Positions 44,329-53,447 are shown, numbered from the stretch's first letter. The stretch is DNA of 55,643 bases from Xanthomonas hortorum pv. cynarae (GCF_002939985.1 NZ_MDFM01000033.1:1-55643); one strand, 5' to 3'. Notes: generated by a model from the letters alone, not told the origin. Numbers and translations: made by a program.

Positions 44329-44838
44329 TCACGCCGAGAGCGCGAACAGGCAATGCCGGTTGGCACGCGTGAGGTACTGCTTGACCGAGCTGCTGGACAC
44401 GCCCAGCCGCTGCGCGATCTGCGCGTAGCTCAGCTCCTGCAGATGGGCCAGCAAAAAGGCTTCTTTCACCTTGGGCGGCAGGCCGTCCAGCGCCTGGTCC
44501 AGCTGCTGCACCGCTTCCAGCGCCAACAGTTGCAGCTCCGGCGACGGCGCCACTTCCTCCGGCAGCGCCGCCAGCATTTCCAGGTAACTGGTTTCCAGCA
44601 GCTTGCGGCGCTGCCGGTGCGCCATCAGCCGGCGCGCGATGGTGGCCAGGAACGGCCGTGGCTCGCGGATCTCGGCGGCCGCACCGGCATTGATCACGCT
44701 GATGAAGGTGTCCTGCGCCAGGTCGGCGGCCACGAACGCATCGCCCAGCTTGCGCCGCAGCCAGCCCTGCAGCCAGCCATGGTGGTCGGTGTACAGGCGC
44801 TCCACCTGTTGATGAAGCGCGCCTTGCGTGACCGACAC
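44329..44838 (-). CDS. fecI: FecI-type ECF sigma factor
   Basis: A 169-residue sigma factor: region 2 AFVAADLAQDTFISVINAG and REPRPFLATIARRLMAHRQR, region 4 LDGLPPKVKEAFLLAHLQEL and SYAQIAQRLGVSSSSVKQYL. A GTG start at 44838 is chosen: AGGAGG lies 5 bases upstream. The in-frame ATG at 44904 is rejected because it falls inside the Fur box. First gene of the iron-uptake operon. Confidence 0.92.
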   Translation of the reverse strand: MSVTQGALHQQVERLYTDHHGWLQGWLRRKLGDAFVAADLAQDTFISVINAGAAAEIREPRPFLATIARRLMAHRQRRKLLETSYLEMLAALPEEVAPSPELQLLALEAVQQLDQALDGLPPKVKEAFLLAHLQELSYAQIAQRLGVSSSSVKQYLTRANRHCLFALSA

Positions 44839-44886
44839 GATGACCTCCTGAACGGCTGAGCCCGGACCGCGAGGCGTCAGGCGATA

Positions 44887-44905
44887 AATGAGAATTGATC
44901 TCATT
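44887..44905 (-). promoter_or_regulatory. Fur box upstream of fecI
   Basis: AATGAGAATTGATCTCATT: arms AATGAGA and TCTCATT are perfectly complementary over 7 bp, matching the 19-bp iron-box layout. It lies about 50 bases before the fecI GTG, so the six-gene operon should be repressed in iron-rich cells. Confidence 0.85.
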
Positions 44906-45092
44906 CTATCGGATGCCGGCGGCGCGTGCAGCCGCGCGCTCCGGGCCGGCCTATCTCACTGGCTTCCGGTGGCCGGCCGATGCTGCCCATTGCAAGGCAT
45001 GGCTGGCTGGCCTGCCAGCCGGCTGACTTCAGGCGTTTTTCCCGCTGAGCACAGGTGGCGGTGACTTGACGCGCCAAACCTCAGGCAATAAA

Positions 45093-45126
45093 AAAGCCCG
45101 CTTGCAGCGAACTGCCAGCGGGCTTT
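45093..45126 (-). terminator. Rho-independent terminator after the AsmA-like genes
   Basis: AAAGCCCGC (45093-45101) pairs with GCGGGCTTT (45118-45126), with an inner GCAG/CTGC pairing. The T-run is on the minus strand (AATAAAAAA on the plus strand), so it ends transcripts from 47683. The rest of 44906-45259 shows no gene. Confidence 0.85.
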
Positions 45127-45259
45127 GCTCCCTCCCCCACGTCGGGATGCAGGATCATAGTGCGCGCCCCGAACGCCACTTGCACGCTGCACTGCAAAAC
45201 AATACTTGGCAGTACAGAACTGGCGCTTTTCCTTCACACCGTCTTGCCGCGCAGTGCCC

Positions 45260-47683
45260 TCAGCGCAGCAGATCGGGCTGGGCCTGATACCACTCAGGTG
45301 CGCGCAGCAGATGCCATTCCGGCGTGTCGCCGCGCAGGCCAACCGCCGCGCTCAACATCCCCCAGCGGGCAAGCAGGCTGCCGCTGCGTTGGGTGCCCTG
45401 CAAACGCAATCGTGCATCCATCTGAAAGCGTTCGTTGCGTGCCTGCAACCGATCGACGATGACGGTGTCGTCCTGCCAATGCACGCGACCGGTCACTTGC
45501 GCCTGCCCCGCATCCACCAGCCGCAGCATCCAGTTCGGAATCGAGCGATCGCGCGCGTACAGCGACATCAGGAATGCCAGATCGCGCACCTGGATGCGCA
45601 CGCGCCCATCCACACCGATCGGCTTGCGCCATTGCATGTGCGTGTCTTCCAGCACGATGCGCGCCCACCAGCCATCGCGACGTTGTCCATCCGGGCCTGT
45701 GAATCCGATATTGCGCAACTGGATGGTGCTGGCATCGAGGCGGAAATTTTCTGCACGCAGATCGCCGCGCTGCAGACGCAGATCCGCATCCACATCGCCA
45801 CGCAGTGCCAGGCCGGCAAACTGCAGCCGCGCCGCACGTGCACCGATACGCAGGCCGCCCTTGCCGATACGCCCACCGGGTTCGATCTGCAGATCGCCAC
45901 TGAGCACACCGTTGCCGCCATCGAAACGCAGTTGCTGCTGCGGCAGATAGCGGTTGTAGGCACGCAGATCCGGCACGCGCGCATTGACGAACACAAGATG
46001 CGCGCGTGTGACATCGCGCAACGTCGCCAGATTGCGTGCATCGGCACGCGTTTGCAGATCCAGACGCAGATCGCGGCCCTGCACGAACGGGCGCGCAGGC
46101 GCATCGCTGTGCGCAATCGAAAACTGCTGCATCTGCAATACAAGGGCAGGCAGCAACTGTCCGTTGGCATCGGCGTCCACACGCAGATCGGCACTGGCTT
46201 GCCCATCGATCGCATGCCCCATCACGCCGACATGCGCACGCACATGCGGCACCTGCAGACGACTGCCGGCGCCGAGTTGGCCGCGCTCGATCCGCAGATC
46301 GGCATCCACCAGGCCGTCGCCCTCCAGCGTCAGCCAGTCCACATCCGGAAACAGCGCCGGAATCCAGCTCAGCGATGCCAGTTCCCAGTGCAGCCGCGCA
46401 TGCCCGGAGGTACGCGGCAACAGGCTGCGCATGGATTGCAGCGGCAGCTGCCGGCCTTGCACGCGCAGATCCGCATCCAGCGTCAGCCCGGCATCGGCCG
46501 GCTCGGGCATGCGCACTTGCAAGCGCATGTCCTGATCGACCTGCAGTTGCGCGGTCAGTTCGCCAAGCAAGGCAGCCGGCATACGCGTGCTGTCGTGCAA
46601 CGGCGCGCGCCATTGCAGCTGGCTGCCGGGCTGCAGCGCGCCACGCGTCCAGCGCAACTCGCCATCTACGCGGCCTTTGCCGGCGCGCGTGGCGACCGTG
46701 TGGCGGCCCTGCGCATTGCGTGTCACATCCAGTGCGGCAGTGTCACCATGTACCGCCACCAGCGCGTCGGTGAGTTGCAGCAGCGCAAGCCCACGCGCTT
46801 GCTCGGGCGCATGCCGCGCGATGCTGGCTTCGATGCGCAGCTGGCCGTTGCGCAGCACTTCGCTGTTATCCCAGCGCATCCGTGCGTTGTCGAAGGTCGC
46901 ACGCGAGGGAAACAGTTCCATCGGACCGCCGCGCAATTGTTTGAACACGCCCAGCTGCAGTTGGCCATCGCCTTCGATGTGCAGCTGGCGCAGCGTCACT
47001 GCCTGCACGTTGTCGGCGACGATGCGGTCGAACTGCAGGGTCCAGGCCGGAGCAGTCGGCAGGGTGCTGGCCGGGGGTTCAGAGACCTGGACGACCTGGA
47101 CGACCTGGGCGGATTGCGGTGTGCTGGTGCGCGCGCCAGTCATCTGCGTGGGCGGCTGCGTGCCGGCTGAGACCTTTGCGTTGCTCGTTGATGTAGATGT
47201 CTTGTCTTGCGCTGGCGTTGGCCTGCCGACTGCGCCAGTCACCGGAGCAGCGGCAACCTGCGTGCTCGGCGCTGTCGCCGGCGCTTGCGTCGCTGCAGCA
47301 CCGGGTGTCGGCGCAGCGGCCTGCATCCCACCGCGCACGCCGGATGCATGCAACTCCGGCACCAGCAGCTGCCGATGCAATAACGGCAACAGCCGCACCT
47401 GCCCGCTCATGCGCTGCGCGCTGACATTCCAGCTATTACGTGTCGAGCGGCCTTGCAAGTCCACATTCCACAGCACCAGACGCCCCGGCCACCAGGTCAC
47501 TGCAGGGCCCCAGTGCATGCTGAATTTGTCCGGCTTGCGGTTGAGCGCTGCCGGCCCAAGCGGTGTGTTGAGCAACAGATTGCCGAGCAGCAAATAGCTT
47601 GCATACAGCGCAACCAGCGCCAGCACAGGCCAACGCACCGCGCGGGGCAACCCACGCCAGCGGGCGCGAACAGGCATCGTCAT
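45260..47683 (-). CDS. AsmA-like envelope protein, paralogue 1
   Basis: An 807-residue protein with one N-terminal membrane helix (WPVLALVALYASYLLLGNLL) followed by a long periplasmic beta-rich region of repeating short strands, as in AsmA/YhdP/TamB-type lipid-bridge proteins. A low-complexity Ala/Thr/Pro stretch (about 120-200) is unique to this copy. The motif LQGRSTRNSWNVSAQRMSG and the C-terminus (ARWGMLSAAVGLRGDTPEWH then LRAPEWYQAQP) match paralogue 2. AGGAG lies 10 bases before ATG 47683. Lipid transport or outer-membrane maintenance is inferred from fold only. Confidence 0.7.
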   Translation of the reverse strand: MTMPVRARWRGLPRAVRWPVLALVALYASYLLLGNLLLNTPLGPAALNRKPDKFSMHWGPAVTWWPGRLVLWNVDLQGRSTRNSWNVSAQRMSGQVRLLPLLHRQLLVPELHASGVRGGMQAAAPTPGAAATQAPATAPSTQVAAAPVTGAVGRPTPAQDKTSTSTSNAKVSAGTQPPTQMTGARTSTPQSAQVVQVVQVSEPPASTLPTAPAWTLQFDRIVADNVQAVTLRQLHIEGDGQLQLGVFKQLRGGPMELFPSRATFDNARMRWDNSEVLRNGQLRIEASIARHAPEQARGLALLQLTDALVAVHGDTAALDVTRNAQGRHTVATRAGKGRVDGELRWTRGALQPGSQLQWRAPLHDSTRMPAALLGELTAQLQVDQDMRLQVRMPEPADAGLTLDADLRVQGRQLPLQSMRSLLPRTSGHARLHWELASLSWIPALFPDVDWLTLEGDGLVDADLRIERGQLGAGSRLQVPHVRAHVGVMGHAIDGQASADLRVDADANGQLLPALVLQMQQFSIAHSDAPARPFVQGRDLRLDLQTRADARNLATLRDVTRAHLVFVNARVPDLRAYNRYLPQQQLRFDGGNGVLSGDLQIEPGGRIGKGGLRIGARAARLQFAGLALRGDVDADLRLQRGDLRAENFRLDASTIQLRNIGFTGPDGQRRDGWWARIVLEDTHMQWRKPIGVDGRVRIQVRDLAFLMSLYARDRSIPNWMLRLVDAGQAQVTGRVHWQDDTVIVDRLQARNERFQMDARLRLQGTQRSGSLLARWGMLSAAVGLRGDTPEWHLLRAPEWYQAQPDLLR

Positions 47684-47887
47684 GACGGCAGGCTCCTGAA
47701 AACCGCGCACGCGGCGTGGCGCAGTGTGCCAAGCAGGCCGTGAGTGCGGCGCGCAGCGGCGATTGCGGCTGGGCACCAGCAGGCTGCCCGTGCGCATTCG
47801 ATGTCCAACACGCGCGGCAGTGCGCGCACTGCCTCTGCGACGACGACGAAGCTGGCCGCACGACGCAAGGCCTCAAACACCAGCCGC

Positions 47888-50065
47888 CTACTTTGCCTTC
47901 GACACCGCCGGCAACAGCCCCGGTTGCGCGTCGTACCACTCGCGTGCGCCGGCCAGATGCCATTGGCGTTGCTTGCCATCGAGTTCGATCCCGGCGCCCA
48001 GCACGCCCCAGCGCAGATACAGATCGCCGCGCCGCTGCTCCTCGTTCAAGGCCAAGCGCGCACGCAGCGACAGGCGCGCATTCTCCGCATGCAGGTCGTC
48101 GATCAGCACCTGCTGCTTGCGCCAACGCACCCGGCCGGTGGCATCGAGCTCGCCCGAATCCAGCAAGCCCAAGACCCAACGCGGGTAATCGGCGCGTTGC
48201 GCAAACACCGACAGCAGCGGCGCAACATCGCGCATGCGAATCGCCGCTTCGGCATCCACCTGGAACGGCGCACTGGCCTGGATGGTGCCGGCGCCGACCT
48301 GCATTTCCCCCCACCAGTTGGCATCCGTGCTGTCGTCGCCTACGCGCATATTGCGCAAGCGCACACGCGTGCCGCTGAGGTCGAAGAACTTGTTCTTGAA
48401 ATCGGCGCGCTGCAGCTGCGCCTGCAACTCGGCATCGCCGCGCATCTGCACGCCGGCCAGTGCAAGGTGTGCGCCCTGCCCGCGCAGATGCGCGTGACCG
48501 CTACCGACCTCGCCGGAGGCGTTGAGCGCTACATCGCCGGTCAGGCTGCCGCTGCCGCCGAGCAGGCGCACGTTGTTGCCCGGCAGATAGCGGTTATAGA
48601 CGGTGAGATCGGGCACGCGCGCATCGCTGAAACGCAGCTGCGCCTTGAGCGTGTCGCGCAGGCGCGCCAGTTCGGCGTCGCCATGCATGGCCAGCTGCAG
48701 ATCGCGGCCATCCAGCAGGATCTGTTTGGGCGCATCGCGCGGCGCGGCCTTGAACGTGGGAATGCTCACCTCCAGATGCGCCTGCGGCGTGGCGGCATCG
48801 TCGATGCGTCCGTGTGCGGTGGCGACACCGGCCAGGCGTGTATCGAACACCTGCGCCACGGCTTCCACCCGCGGAATCTCCAGGCTGCTGCCACTGGCGA
48901 GCCGGCCTTGCGCAAGACGCAGATCGGCCTCGACCAGGCCACCGCCTTCGAGCTGGAACCACGGCTTGCGCACGAACAACTCGGCAATCCAGTTCAGGGA
49001 TTCGAACTTCCAACGCCCACGTACCTGCCCGGACAATCGCGGCAACACCTGCGACGGATCCTGGAAAGGAATGCCGCGGCCGGCGAGGCGCAGATCGGCC
49101 TGCAGCTCGCTGCCGGTCTTTTCATCGCGCGGCAGCCGCGCCTGCACGCGGATATCGCGCGCCACATCCAGTTGCAACGCCAGCATGCCGCGATCGGTCG
49201 CGCCAACGCCCGCCAGTAACGGCAGCCGCCAGACCGCATGGCTGCCAGGCTGCAATGCGCCGCGATCCAGCGTGATGTCGGCCTCCACCCGCGCCGCCGA
49301 GGGCCCGCTGCGGATGTCCACGTGCGGCGCGCCGGTGTCGATCTTCAACGCCACCGTGCTGGCCTTCAGCTGCAGGCGCGCGTGGGTGATGCCGAGCTTG
49401 CGCAGGCCCGGAGCCTCATCGCGGTAATGGCGTGGAAACTGGAATTGCGTGTCCAGCTGCGCGCCATTGAACACCTGCACCCCGTCGTAGCTGACCACCG
49501 CATCGGTAAAACTCGCCTCGGAAGCAAACAGCTCCGACGGGCCACCTTTGAGCTGCTTGAGAAAGCCGACCGTGGCATGGCCTTGTCCTGCAATCAGCAA
49601 CTTGCCCAGGCGCGCACTGCGGATGCTGTTGCTGGTGATCGCATCGAAGCGCAGCGTCCAGCCCTGATCTCCGCGTGGCGGTGGTGGAATGGGTTTATCG
49701 GAGGTTTCGACTTCCGCGCTCAGGCCGGTGGCGTGCAACCAAGGCAAGCGCACCTCGCGCCGGAACAACGGCAGCAAGGCGACGCGCGCGTTGGCGCGAT
49801 CGGCATGCAACACGTAAACGGTGCGGTTGGCCTGCCCGCGCATGCGCACGTTCCAGGCCATCATCTGGCCCGGAAACACAGTGAGCGCGGGGCCGGTCTG
49901 CATGATGAATTTATGCGGCTGCCGGTTGGTGACGGCATCGAACAGCGGCGTGTTGAGAAACAGGTTGCCGGCCAGCAGATACAGCGCATACAGCGCCACC
50001 AGCACGACCACTGCAATGCGCCACGGCCGGGGCCAGCGCTGGAAGCGATCGCGAAGTGTGGGCAT
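47888..50065 (-). CDS. AsmA-like envelope protein, paralogue 2
   Basis: A 725-residue protein with the same plan: N-terminal helix (IAVVVLVALYALYLLAGNLF), then LNTPLFDAVTNRQPHKFIMQ (compare LNTPLGPAALNRKPDKFSMH in paralogue 1), a long beta-repeat region and a C-terminal WGVLGAGIELDGKQRQWHLA block. It starts the pair; 204 bases separate it from paralogue 1. The alignable ends and similar internal motifs (VYNRYLPGNNVRLLGGSGSL against AYNRYLPQQQLRFDGGNGVL) show an old tandem duplication. Confidence 0.7.
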   Translation of the reverse strand: MPTLRDRFQRWPRPWRIAVVVLVALYALYLLAGNLFLNTPLFDAVTNRQPHKFIMQTGPALTVFPGQMMAWNVRMRGQANRTVYVLHADRANARVALLPLFRREVRLPWLHATGLSAEVETSDKPIPPPPRGDQGWTLRFDAITSNSIRSARLGKLLIAGQGHATVGFLKQLKGGPSELFASEASFTDAVVSYDGVQVFNGAQLDTQFQFPRHYRDEAPGLRKLGITHARLQLKASTVALKIDTGAPHVDIRSGPSAARVEADITLDRGALQPGSHAVWRLPLLAGVGATDRGMLALQLDVARDIRVQARLPRDEKTGSELQADLRLAGRGIPFQDPSQVLPRLSGQVRGRWKFESLNWIAELFVRKPWFQLEGGGLVEADLRLAQGRLASGSSLEIPRVEAVAQVFDTRLAGVATAHGRIDDAATPQAHLEVSIPTFKAAPRDAPKQILLDGRDLQLAMHGDAELARLRDTLKAQLRFSDARVPDLTVYNRYLPGNNVRLLGGSGSLTGDVALNASGEVGSGHAHLRGQGAHLALAGVQMRGDAELQAQLQRADFKNKFFDLSGTRVRLRNMRVGDDSTDANWWGEMQVGAGTIQASAPFQVDAEAAIRMRDVAPLLSVFAQRADYPRWVLGLLDSGELDATGRVRWRKQQVLIDDLHAENARLSLRARLALNEEQRRGDLYLRWGVLGAGIELDGKQRQWHLAGAREWYDAQPGLLPAVSKAK

Positions 50066-50231
50066 GGGCGCAGGCAGTGATGAGTCTGCCGTCACTATCG
50101 CGGTTGCGCTGGCGGCGAGGCGTGAACATGCGCATGACCGGTGTCGCGCTCGCTCATTCCACCAAGGTCGCGCCCCGATCAAGGTGTGCAGCGGCGATAA
50201 TTGCGCTTCTCCCGTTTCCGCTGTGCTGCCC

Positions 50232-51746
50232 ATGTCCGACGAACGCATCCTGCACGCGCCGCTGCGCGAACGCCTGGTTTCTGCCGAGGCCGCTGCCGCC
50301 TTGATCCAGCCCGGCGAGACCGTGGCGATGAGCGGCTTCACCGGCTCCGGCTACCCCAAGGCGGTGCCGATGGCGCTGGCACAGCGCATCGAAGCGGCGC
50401 ATCTGCAGGGCCAACCGTTCCAGATCAAGTTGATGACCGGCGCCTCCACCGCACCGGAACTCGATGGCGCGCTGGCCAAGGCCGAGGGCATCGCCATGCG
50501 CATGCCGTTCCAGTCCGACCCGGATGCACGCCAACGCATCAACGCCGGCACCCTGGACTACATCGACATCCATCTCAGCCATGTCGCCCAGCACGTGTGG
50601 TTCGGTTTCTACGGGCAGATCGACACCGCGGTGGTGGAAGTCTCGGCGATCCGCGCCGATGGCAGCCTGGTGCCGTCGACCTCGATCGGCAACAACAAGA
50701 CCTGGTTGGACCTGGCCAAGAAAGTGATCATCGAGGTCAACGATTGGCAGCCGGCCGGTCTGGACGGCATGCACGACGTCTACTACGGCACCGCGCTGCC
50801 GCCGCGTCGCAAACCGATCCCGCTGTTGCATGGCGACGACCGCATCGGCGAGCCCAGCCTGCGCTGCGATCCGGACAAGATCGTGGCGGTGGTGCGCACG
50901 CATGGCCCGCACCGCAATAGCCCGTTCGCCGCTGCCGATGCAAGCAGCGAACGCATCGCCGAACACCTGATCGAGTTCCTGCGCCATGAAGTGAGCAAGG
51001 GCCGCCTGCCGGCCAGTCTGCTGCCGCTGCAATCGGGCGTGGGCAATATTCCCAATGCAGTGCTGGCGGGGCTGGCACGCAGCGGCTTTCGTGAGTTGGA
51101 AGCGTTCACCGAAGTGATCCAGGACGGCATGCTCGCGCTGCTGCGCGATGGCGTGCTGCGTTATGCCTCGTGCACCGGGTTTGCGCTCAGCCCGGAAGGC
51201 AACGAGGAGTTCAAGCGCAATATCGATTTCTATCGGCAACGCATCGTCATGCGCACGCAGGAGATCTCCAATCATCCGGAGCTGGTGCGCCGGCTCGGCT
51301 GCATCGGCATGAACGGCATGATCGAAGCCGACCTGTATGGCAACGTCAATTCCACCCATGTGATGGGCAGCCGCATCATGAACGGCATCGGTGGCTCCGG
51401 CGATTTTGCGCGCAATGGATTCCTGTCCATTTTTTTGAGCCCCAGCATCGCCAAGGCCGGCAGCATCTCGTCAATTGTGCCGATGGTCAGCCATGTCGAT
51501 CACACCGAACACGACGTCTCGGTGATCGTCACCGAACAAGGCCTGGCCGATCTGCGCGGGCTCACGCCCAAACAACGCGCGCGCCAGTTGCTCGATCACT
51601 GCGTGCACCCGCGTTATCGCGATGCACTGGAAGATTATGTAGCGCGTGCCAATCGCGACAGCTACGGCAAGCACACCCCGCATCTGTTGACCGAAGCGCT
51701 GTCATGGCATCAGCGGTGGTTGGAGACGGGGGATATGTTGGGGTGA
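50232..51746 (+). CDS. Acetyl-CoA hydrolase / succinyl-CoA:acetate CoA-transferase family
   Basis: A 504-residue class I CoA-transferase of the Ach1/Cat1 group: AMSGFTGSGYPKAVPMALAQ, DIHLSHVAQHVWFGFYGQID, LQSGVGNIPNAVLAGL and FTEVIQDGMLALL, whose Glu is the expected catalytic residue; SRIMNGIGGSGDFARNG and PMVSHVDHTEHDVSVIVTEQ follow. It interconverts acyl-CoAs with acetate or succinate. The physiological pair cannot be told apart by sequence. It could consume acetyl-CoA or supply acetate, but no link to mdc is shown. Divergent from paralogue 2. Confidence 0.92.
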   Translation: MSDERILHAPLRERLVSAEAAAALIQPGETVAMSGFTGSGYPKAVPMALAQRIEAAHLQGQPFQIKLMTGASTAPELDGALAKAEGIAMRMPFQSDPDARQRINAGTLDYIDIHLSHVAQHVWFGFYGQIDTAVVEVSAIRADGSLVPSTSIGNNKTWLDLAKKVIIEVNDWQPAGLDGMHDVYYGTALPPRRKPIPLLHGDDRIGEPSLRCDPDKIVAVVRTHGPHRNSPFAAADASSERIAEHLIEFLRHEVSKGRLPASLLPLQSGVGNIPNAVLAGLARSGFRELEAFTEVIQDGMLALLRDGVLRYASCTGFALSPEGNEEFKRNIDFYRQRIVMRTQEISNHPELVRRLGCIGMNGMIEADLYGNVNSTHVMGSRIMNGIGGSGDFARNGFLSIFLSPSIAKAGSISSIVPMVSHVDHTEHDVSVIVTEQGLADLRGLTPKQRARQLLDHCVHPRYRDALEDYVARANRDSYGKHTPHLLTEALSWHQRWLETGDMLG

Positions 51747-51944
51747 TCGCGCGCGTTGCAGCTGCCCGATCATGCCGCGCTCTGTGCACCTGATCGTCGT
51801 GCCGGGCAGAGTGCACAGCATCTAGTTGAGTATGCTGGGCTTTGATGAGTCGCACTCGAGTGGTCTGGGCTTTGAATCTGTTGCCCTTGCGAGTGCGCCG
51901 CGTCGTTTGTAAGCATGCAATCTTAGATGGCTGTCTTCCGCCGT

Positions 51945-52033
51945 ACCCTCACCCCCAACCCCTCTCCCGGCAGGAGAGGGGCTTTATCCCTTCTCCCCTC
52001 GGGAGAAGGTGGCGCGAAGCGCCGGATGAGGGT
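51945..52033. repeat. Dispersed repeat, long palindromic form
   Basis: Bounded by ACCCTCA and TGAGGGT, with two inner hairpins: CCCCTCTCCCGGCAGGAGAGGGG and CTTCTCCCCTCGGGAGAAG (each shown in part), then GGCGCGAAGCGCC. It is the longest copy of the ACCCTCATCCG family in the window. Confidence 0.8.
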
Positions 52034-52081
52034 ACGAGCGAAGCCTCATGGCATCTCATTCCAAGTATGGCTTCGCCCCGC

Positions 52082-52123
52082 ACCCTCACCCAAACCCCTC
52101 TCTCGGCGGGAGAGGGGCTCTCA
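52082..52123. repeat. Dispersed repeat, short form
   Basis: ACCCTCACCCAAACCCCTCT followed by CTCGGCGGGAGAGGGG, hairpin CCCCTCTC/GAGAGGGG. It ends 5 bases before the aroG stop and may serve as the aroG 3' hairpin. Together with the previous repeat it fills the 51747-52127 gap. Confidence 0.75.
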
Positions 52124-52127
52124 CCAA

Positions 52128-53201
52128 TCACGCAGCTTCGGCAACGCGCCTCGCACGACGTGCACGCACCGCCGTCGCCAAGCGCTCCAGCACCTGTACC
52201 GAGGCGTCCCAATCCAGGCAACCGTCGGTGATGCTCTGGCCGTAGGTGAGTGCGCAGCCCGGTACCAGTTCCTGACGTCCGCCAACCAGATGACTCTCCA
52301 CCATGACGCCGACGACGCGCGTCTCGCCGCCTTCCAGCTGCCTGGCGATGTCGTCGATGACCTTGGGCTGGTTTTCGGGATTCTTGCCGCTGTTGGCGTG
52401 GCTGGCGTCGATCATCAGGCGCGCCGGCAAGCCGGATTTAGTAAGCACCTGGCTTGCCGCTTCCACATTGGCCGCGTCGAAGTTGGGCTGCTTGCCGCCG
52501 CGCAGGATCACGTGGCAATCCGGATTACCTGCCGTCGCCGCCACCGCAGTGTGGCCATCCTTGGTCACGGCCAGGAAATGGTGCGGATGCGAGGCAGCAC
52601 CCACTGCGTCCACCGCAATCTTGACGTCGCCACCGGTACCGTTCTTGAAGCCCACCGGGCACGACAAGCCGGAGGCCATTTCGCGATGCACCTGGCTTTC
52701 GGTGGTACGTGCGCCGATCGCGCCCCAAGCCACCAGGTCGGCGATGTACTGCGGCGAGATGATGTCGAGAAATTCCACGCCCGCCGGCAGGCCGAGGTTG
52801 TTGATGTCGCGCAGCAGGCCGCGCGCAACGCGCAGACCCTTGTTGATCTGGAAGCTGCCATCCAGGTCCGGATCGTTGATCAGGCCCTTCCAGCCGATGG
52901 TGGTGCGCGGCTTTTCGAAGTACACCCGCATCACGATCTCCAGCGCGTCGCCAAACTGCTCGCGCAGTGGGCGCAGGCGGTGCGCGTAGTCCATCGCCGC
53001 AACCGGATCATGAATCGAGCAGGGCCCGATCACCACTGCCAGGCGGTCGTCGCGGCCATGCAGAATCTCGTGCAGGGCAGCGCGCGAATTGGTCACGGTC
53101 TCGGAGGCGCGGTCGTCGCAAGGCAGCAGCGACAGCAGCTGGGAGGGCGGGGCGAGGGCTTCGATCTTGCGGATACGCAGGTCATCGGTCACAGGCGGCA
53201 T
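52128..53201 (-). CDS. aroG: 3-deoxy-7-phosphoheptulonate (DAHP) synthase, class I
   Basis: A 357-residue type I-alpha DAHP synthase: LAVVIGPCSIHDPVAAMDYA, RVYFEKPRTTIGWKGLINDP, WGAIGARTTESQVHREMASG, GFKNGTGGDVKIAVDAV, HVILRGGKQPNFDAANVEAA and MIDASHANSGKNPENQ supply substrate- and metal-binding residues. It condenses PEP and erythrose 4-phosphate to begin the shikimate pathway. ATG 53201 is used (an ATG 27 bases upstream is possible). Regulation is by an attenuator in the leader, described separately. Confidence 0.96.
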   Translation of the reverse strand: MPPVTDDLRIRKIEALAPPSQLLSLLPCDDRASETVTNSRAALHEILHGRDDRLAVVIGPCSIHDPVAAMDYAHRLRPLREQFGDALEIVMRVYFEKPRTTIGWKGLINDPDLDGSFQINKGLRVARGLLRDINNLGLPAGVEFLDIISPQYIADLVAWGAIGARTTESQVHREMASGLSCPVGFKNGTGGDVKIAVDAVGAASHPHHFLAVTKDGHTAVAATAGNPDCHVILRGGKQPNFDAANVEAASQVLTKSGLPARLMIDASHANSGKNPENQPKVIDDIARQLEGGETRVVGVMVESHLVGGRQELVPGCALTYGQSITDGCLDWDASVQVLERLATAVRARRARRVAEAA

Positions 53202-53253
53202 AACAGTGTCTCGGTGGGCGTGTTGCATCAGGGATGCCAGGCGAGGCGGCAAC

Positions 53254-53285
53254 AAAAAAGCCGCCAGTGTGCGCTGGCGGCTTTT
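53254..53285 (-). terminator. Attenuator terminator in the aroG leader
   Basis: On the minus strand AGCCGCCAG and CTGGCGGCT (stem 53259-53267 / 53274-53282) form a 9-bp stem with a 6-base loop, extended by AAAA/TTTT and followed by TTTTTTGTT. It lies between the leader peptide stop (53309) and the aroG ATG (53201), so it can only act as a conditional terminator. Confidence 0.9.
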
Positions 53286-53296
53286 CGGGAATGCTG

Positions 53297-53312
53297 CTGA
53301 AGATTTCTTCAG
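53297..53312 (-). promoter_or_regulatory. Hairpin over the leader peptide stop codon
   Basis: CTGAAGATTTCTTCAG is a 6-bp stem with a 4-base loop whose 5' arm on the transcript contains the leader TGA. It is placed to pause RNA polymerase or to be melted by a ribosome that finishes the leader peptide. Confidence 0.6.
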
Positions 53313-53392
53313 GGTGAGCGCAATCCGTCCTCCGCCAGCGGCATCGGAAAACCGTAGTACCAAAAATAAAACTGGCTGCGGGGTGCGTTCAT
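53309..53392 (-). CDS. aroG leader peptide (aromatic-rich, 27 residues)
   Basis: ATG at 53392, TGA at 53309-53311. The peptide has an aromatic run FYFWYYGF at residues 8-15: three Phe, three Tyr and one Trp in eight positions. It ends 24 bases before the attenuator stem on the transcript. Ribosome stalling at these codons when aromatic amino acids are short should prevent terminator formation, as in the trp and phe operons of enteric bacteria. The use of all three aromatic codons fits the first enzyme of the common pathway. Not found by length-filtered gene callers. Confidence 0.88.
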   Translation of the reverse strand: MNAPRSQFYFWYYGFPMPLAEDGLRSP

Positions 53393-53420
53393 GGGATGCA
53401 TTGATACCACGCACATTTCG

Positions 53421-53447
53421 CCGTTGCCACTGTTTCATCGGCAACGG
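53421..53447 (-). promoter_or_regulatory. Inverted repeat upstream of the aroG leader
   Basis: CCGTTGCC at 53421-53428 and GGCAACGG at 53440-53447 form a perfect 8-bp dyad with an 11-base centre, 28 bases before the leader ATG. It may be an operator overlapping the promoter or a 5' hairpin of the leader RNA. The remaining stretch to 53852 holds no supportable gene; from about 53750 it is AT-rich and should contain the promoter of the next gene. Confidence 0.45.

Noticed and set aside
40419..44859. Two long plus-strand frames opposite the siderophore operon
   Set aside because: No domain content; both are mirror frames of the TonB receptor and FecR genes.
44839..44904. Upstream ATG for fecI
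   Set aside because: It falls inside the Fur box, while AGGAGG is correctly placed for GTG 44838.
45206..49219. Long plus-strand frames opposite the AsmA-like genes
   Set aside because: Gln/Arg/His-biased shadows; N-terminal helices and paralogy are on the minus strand.
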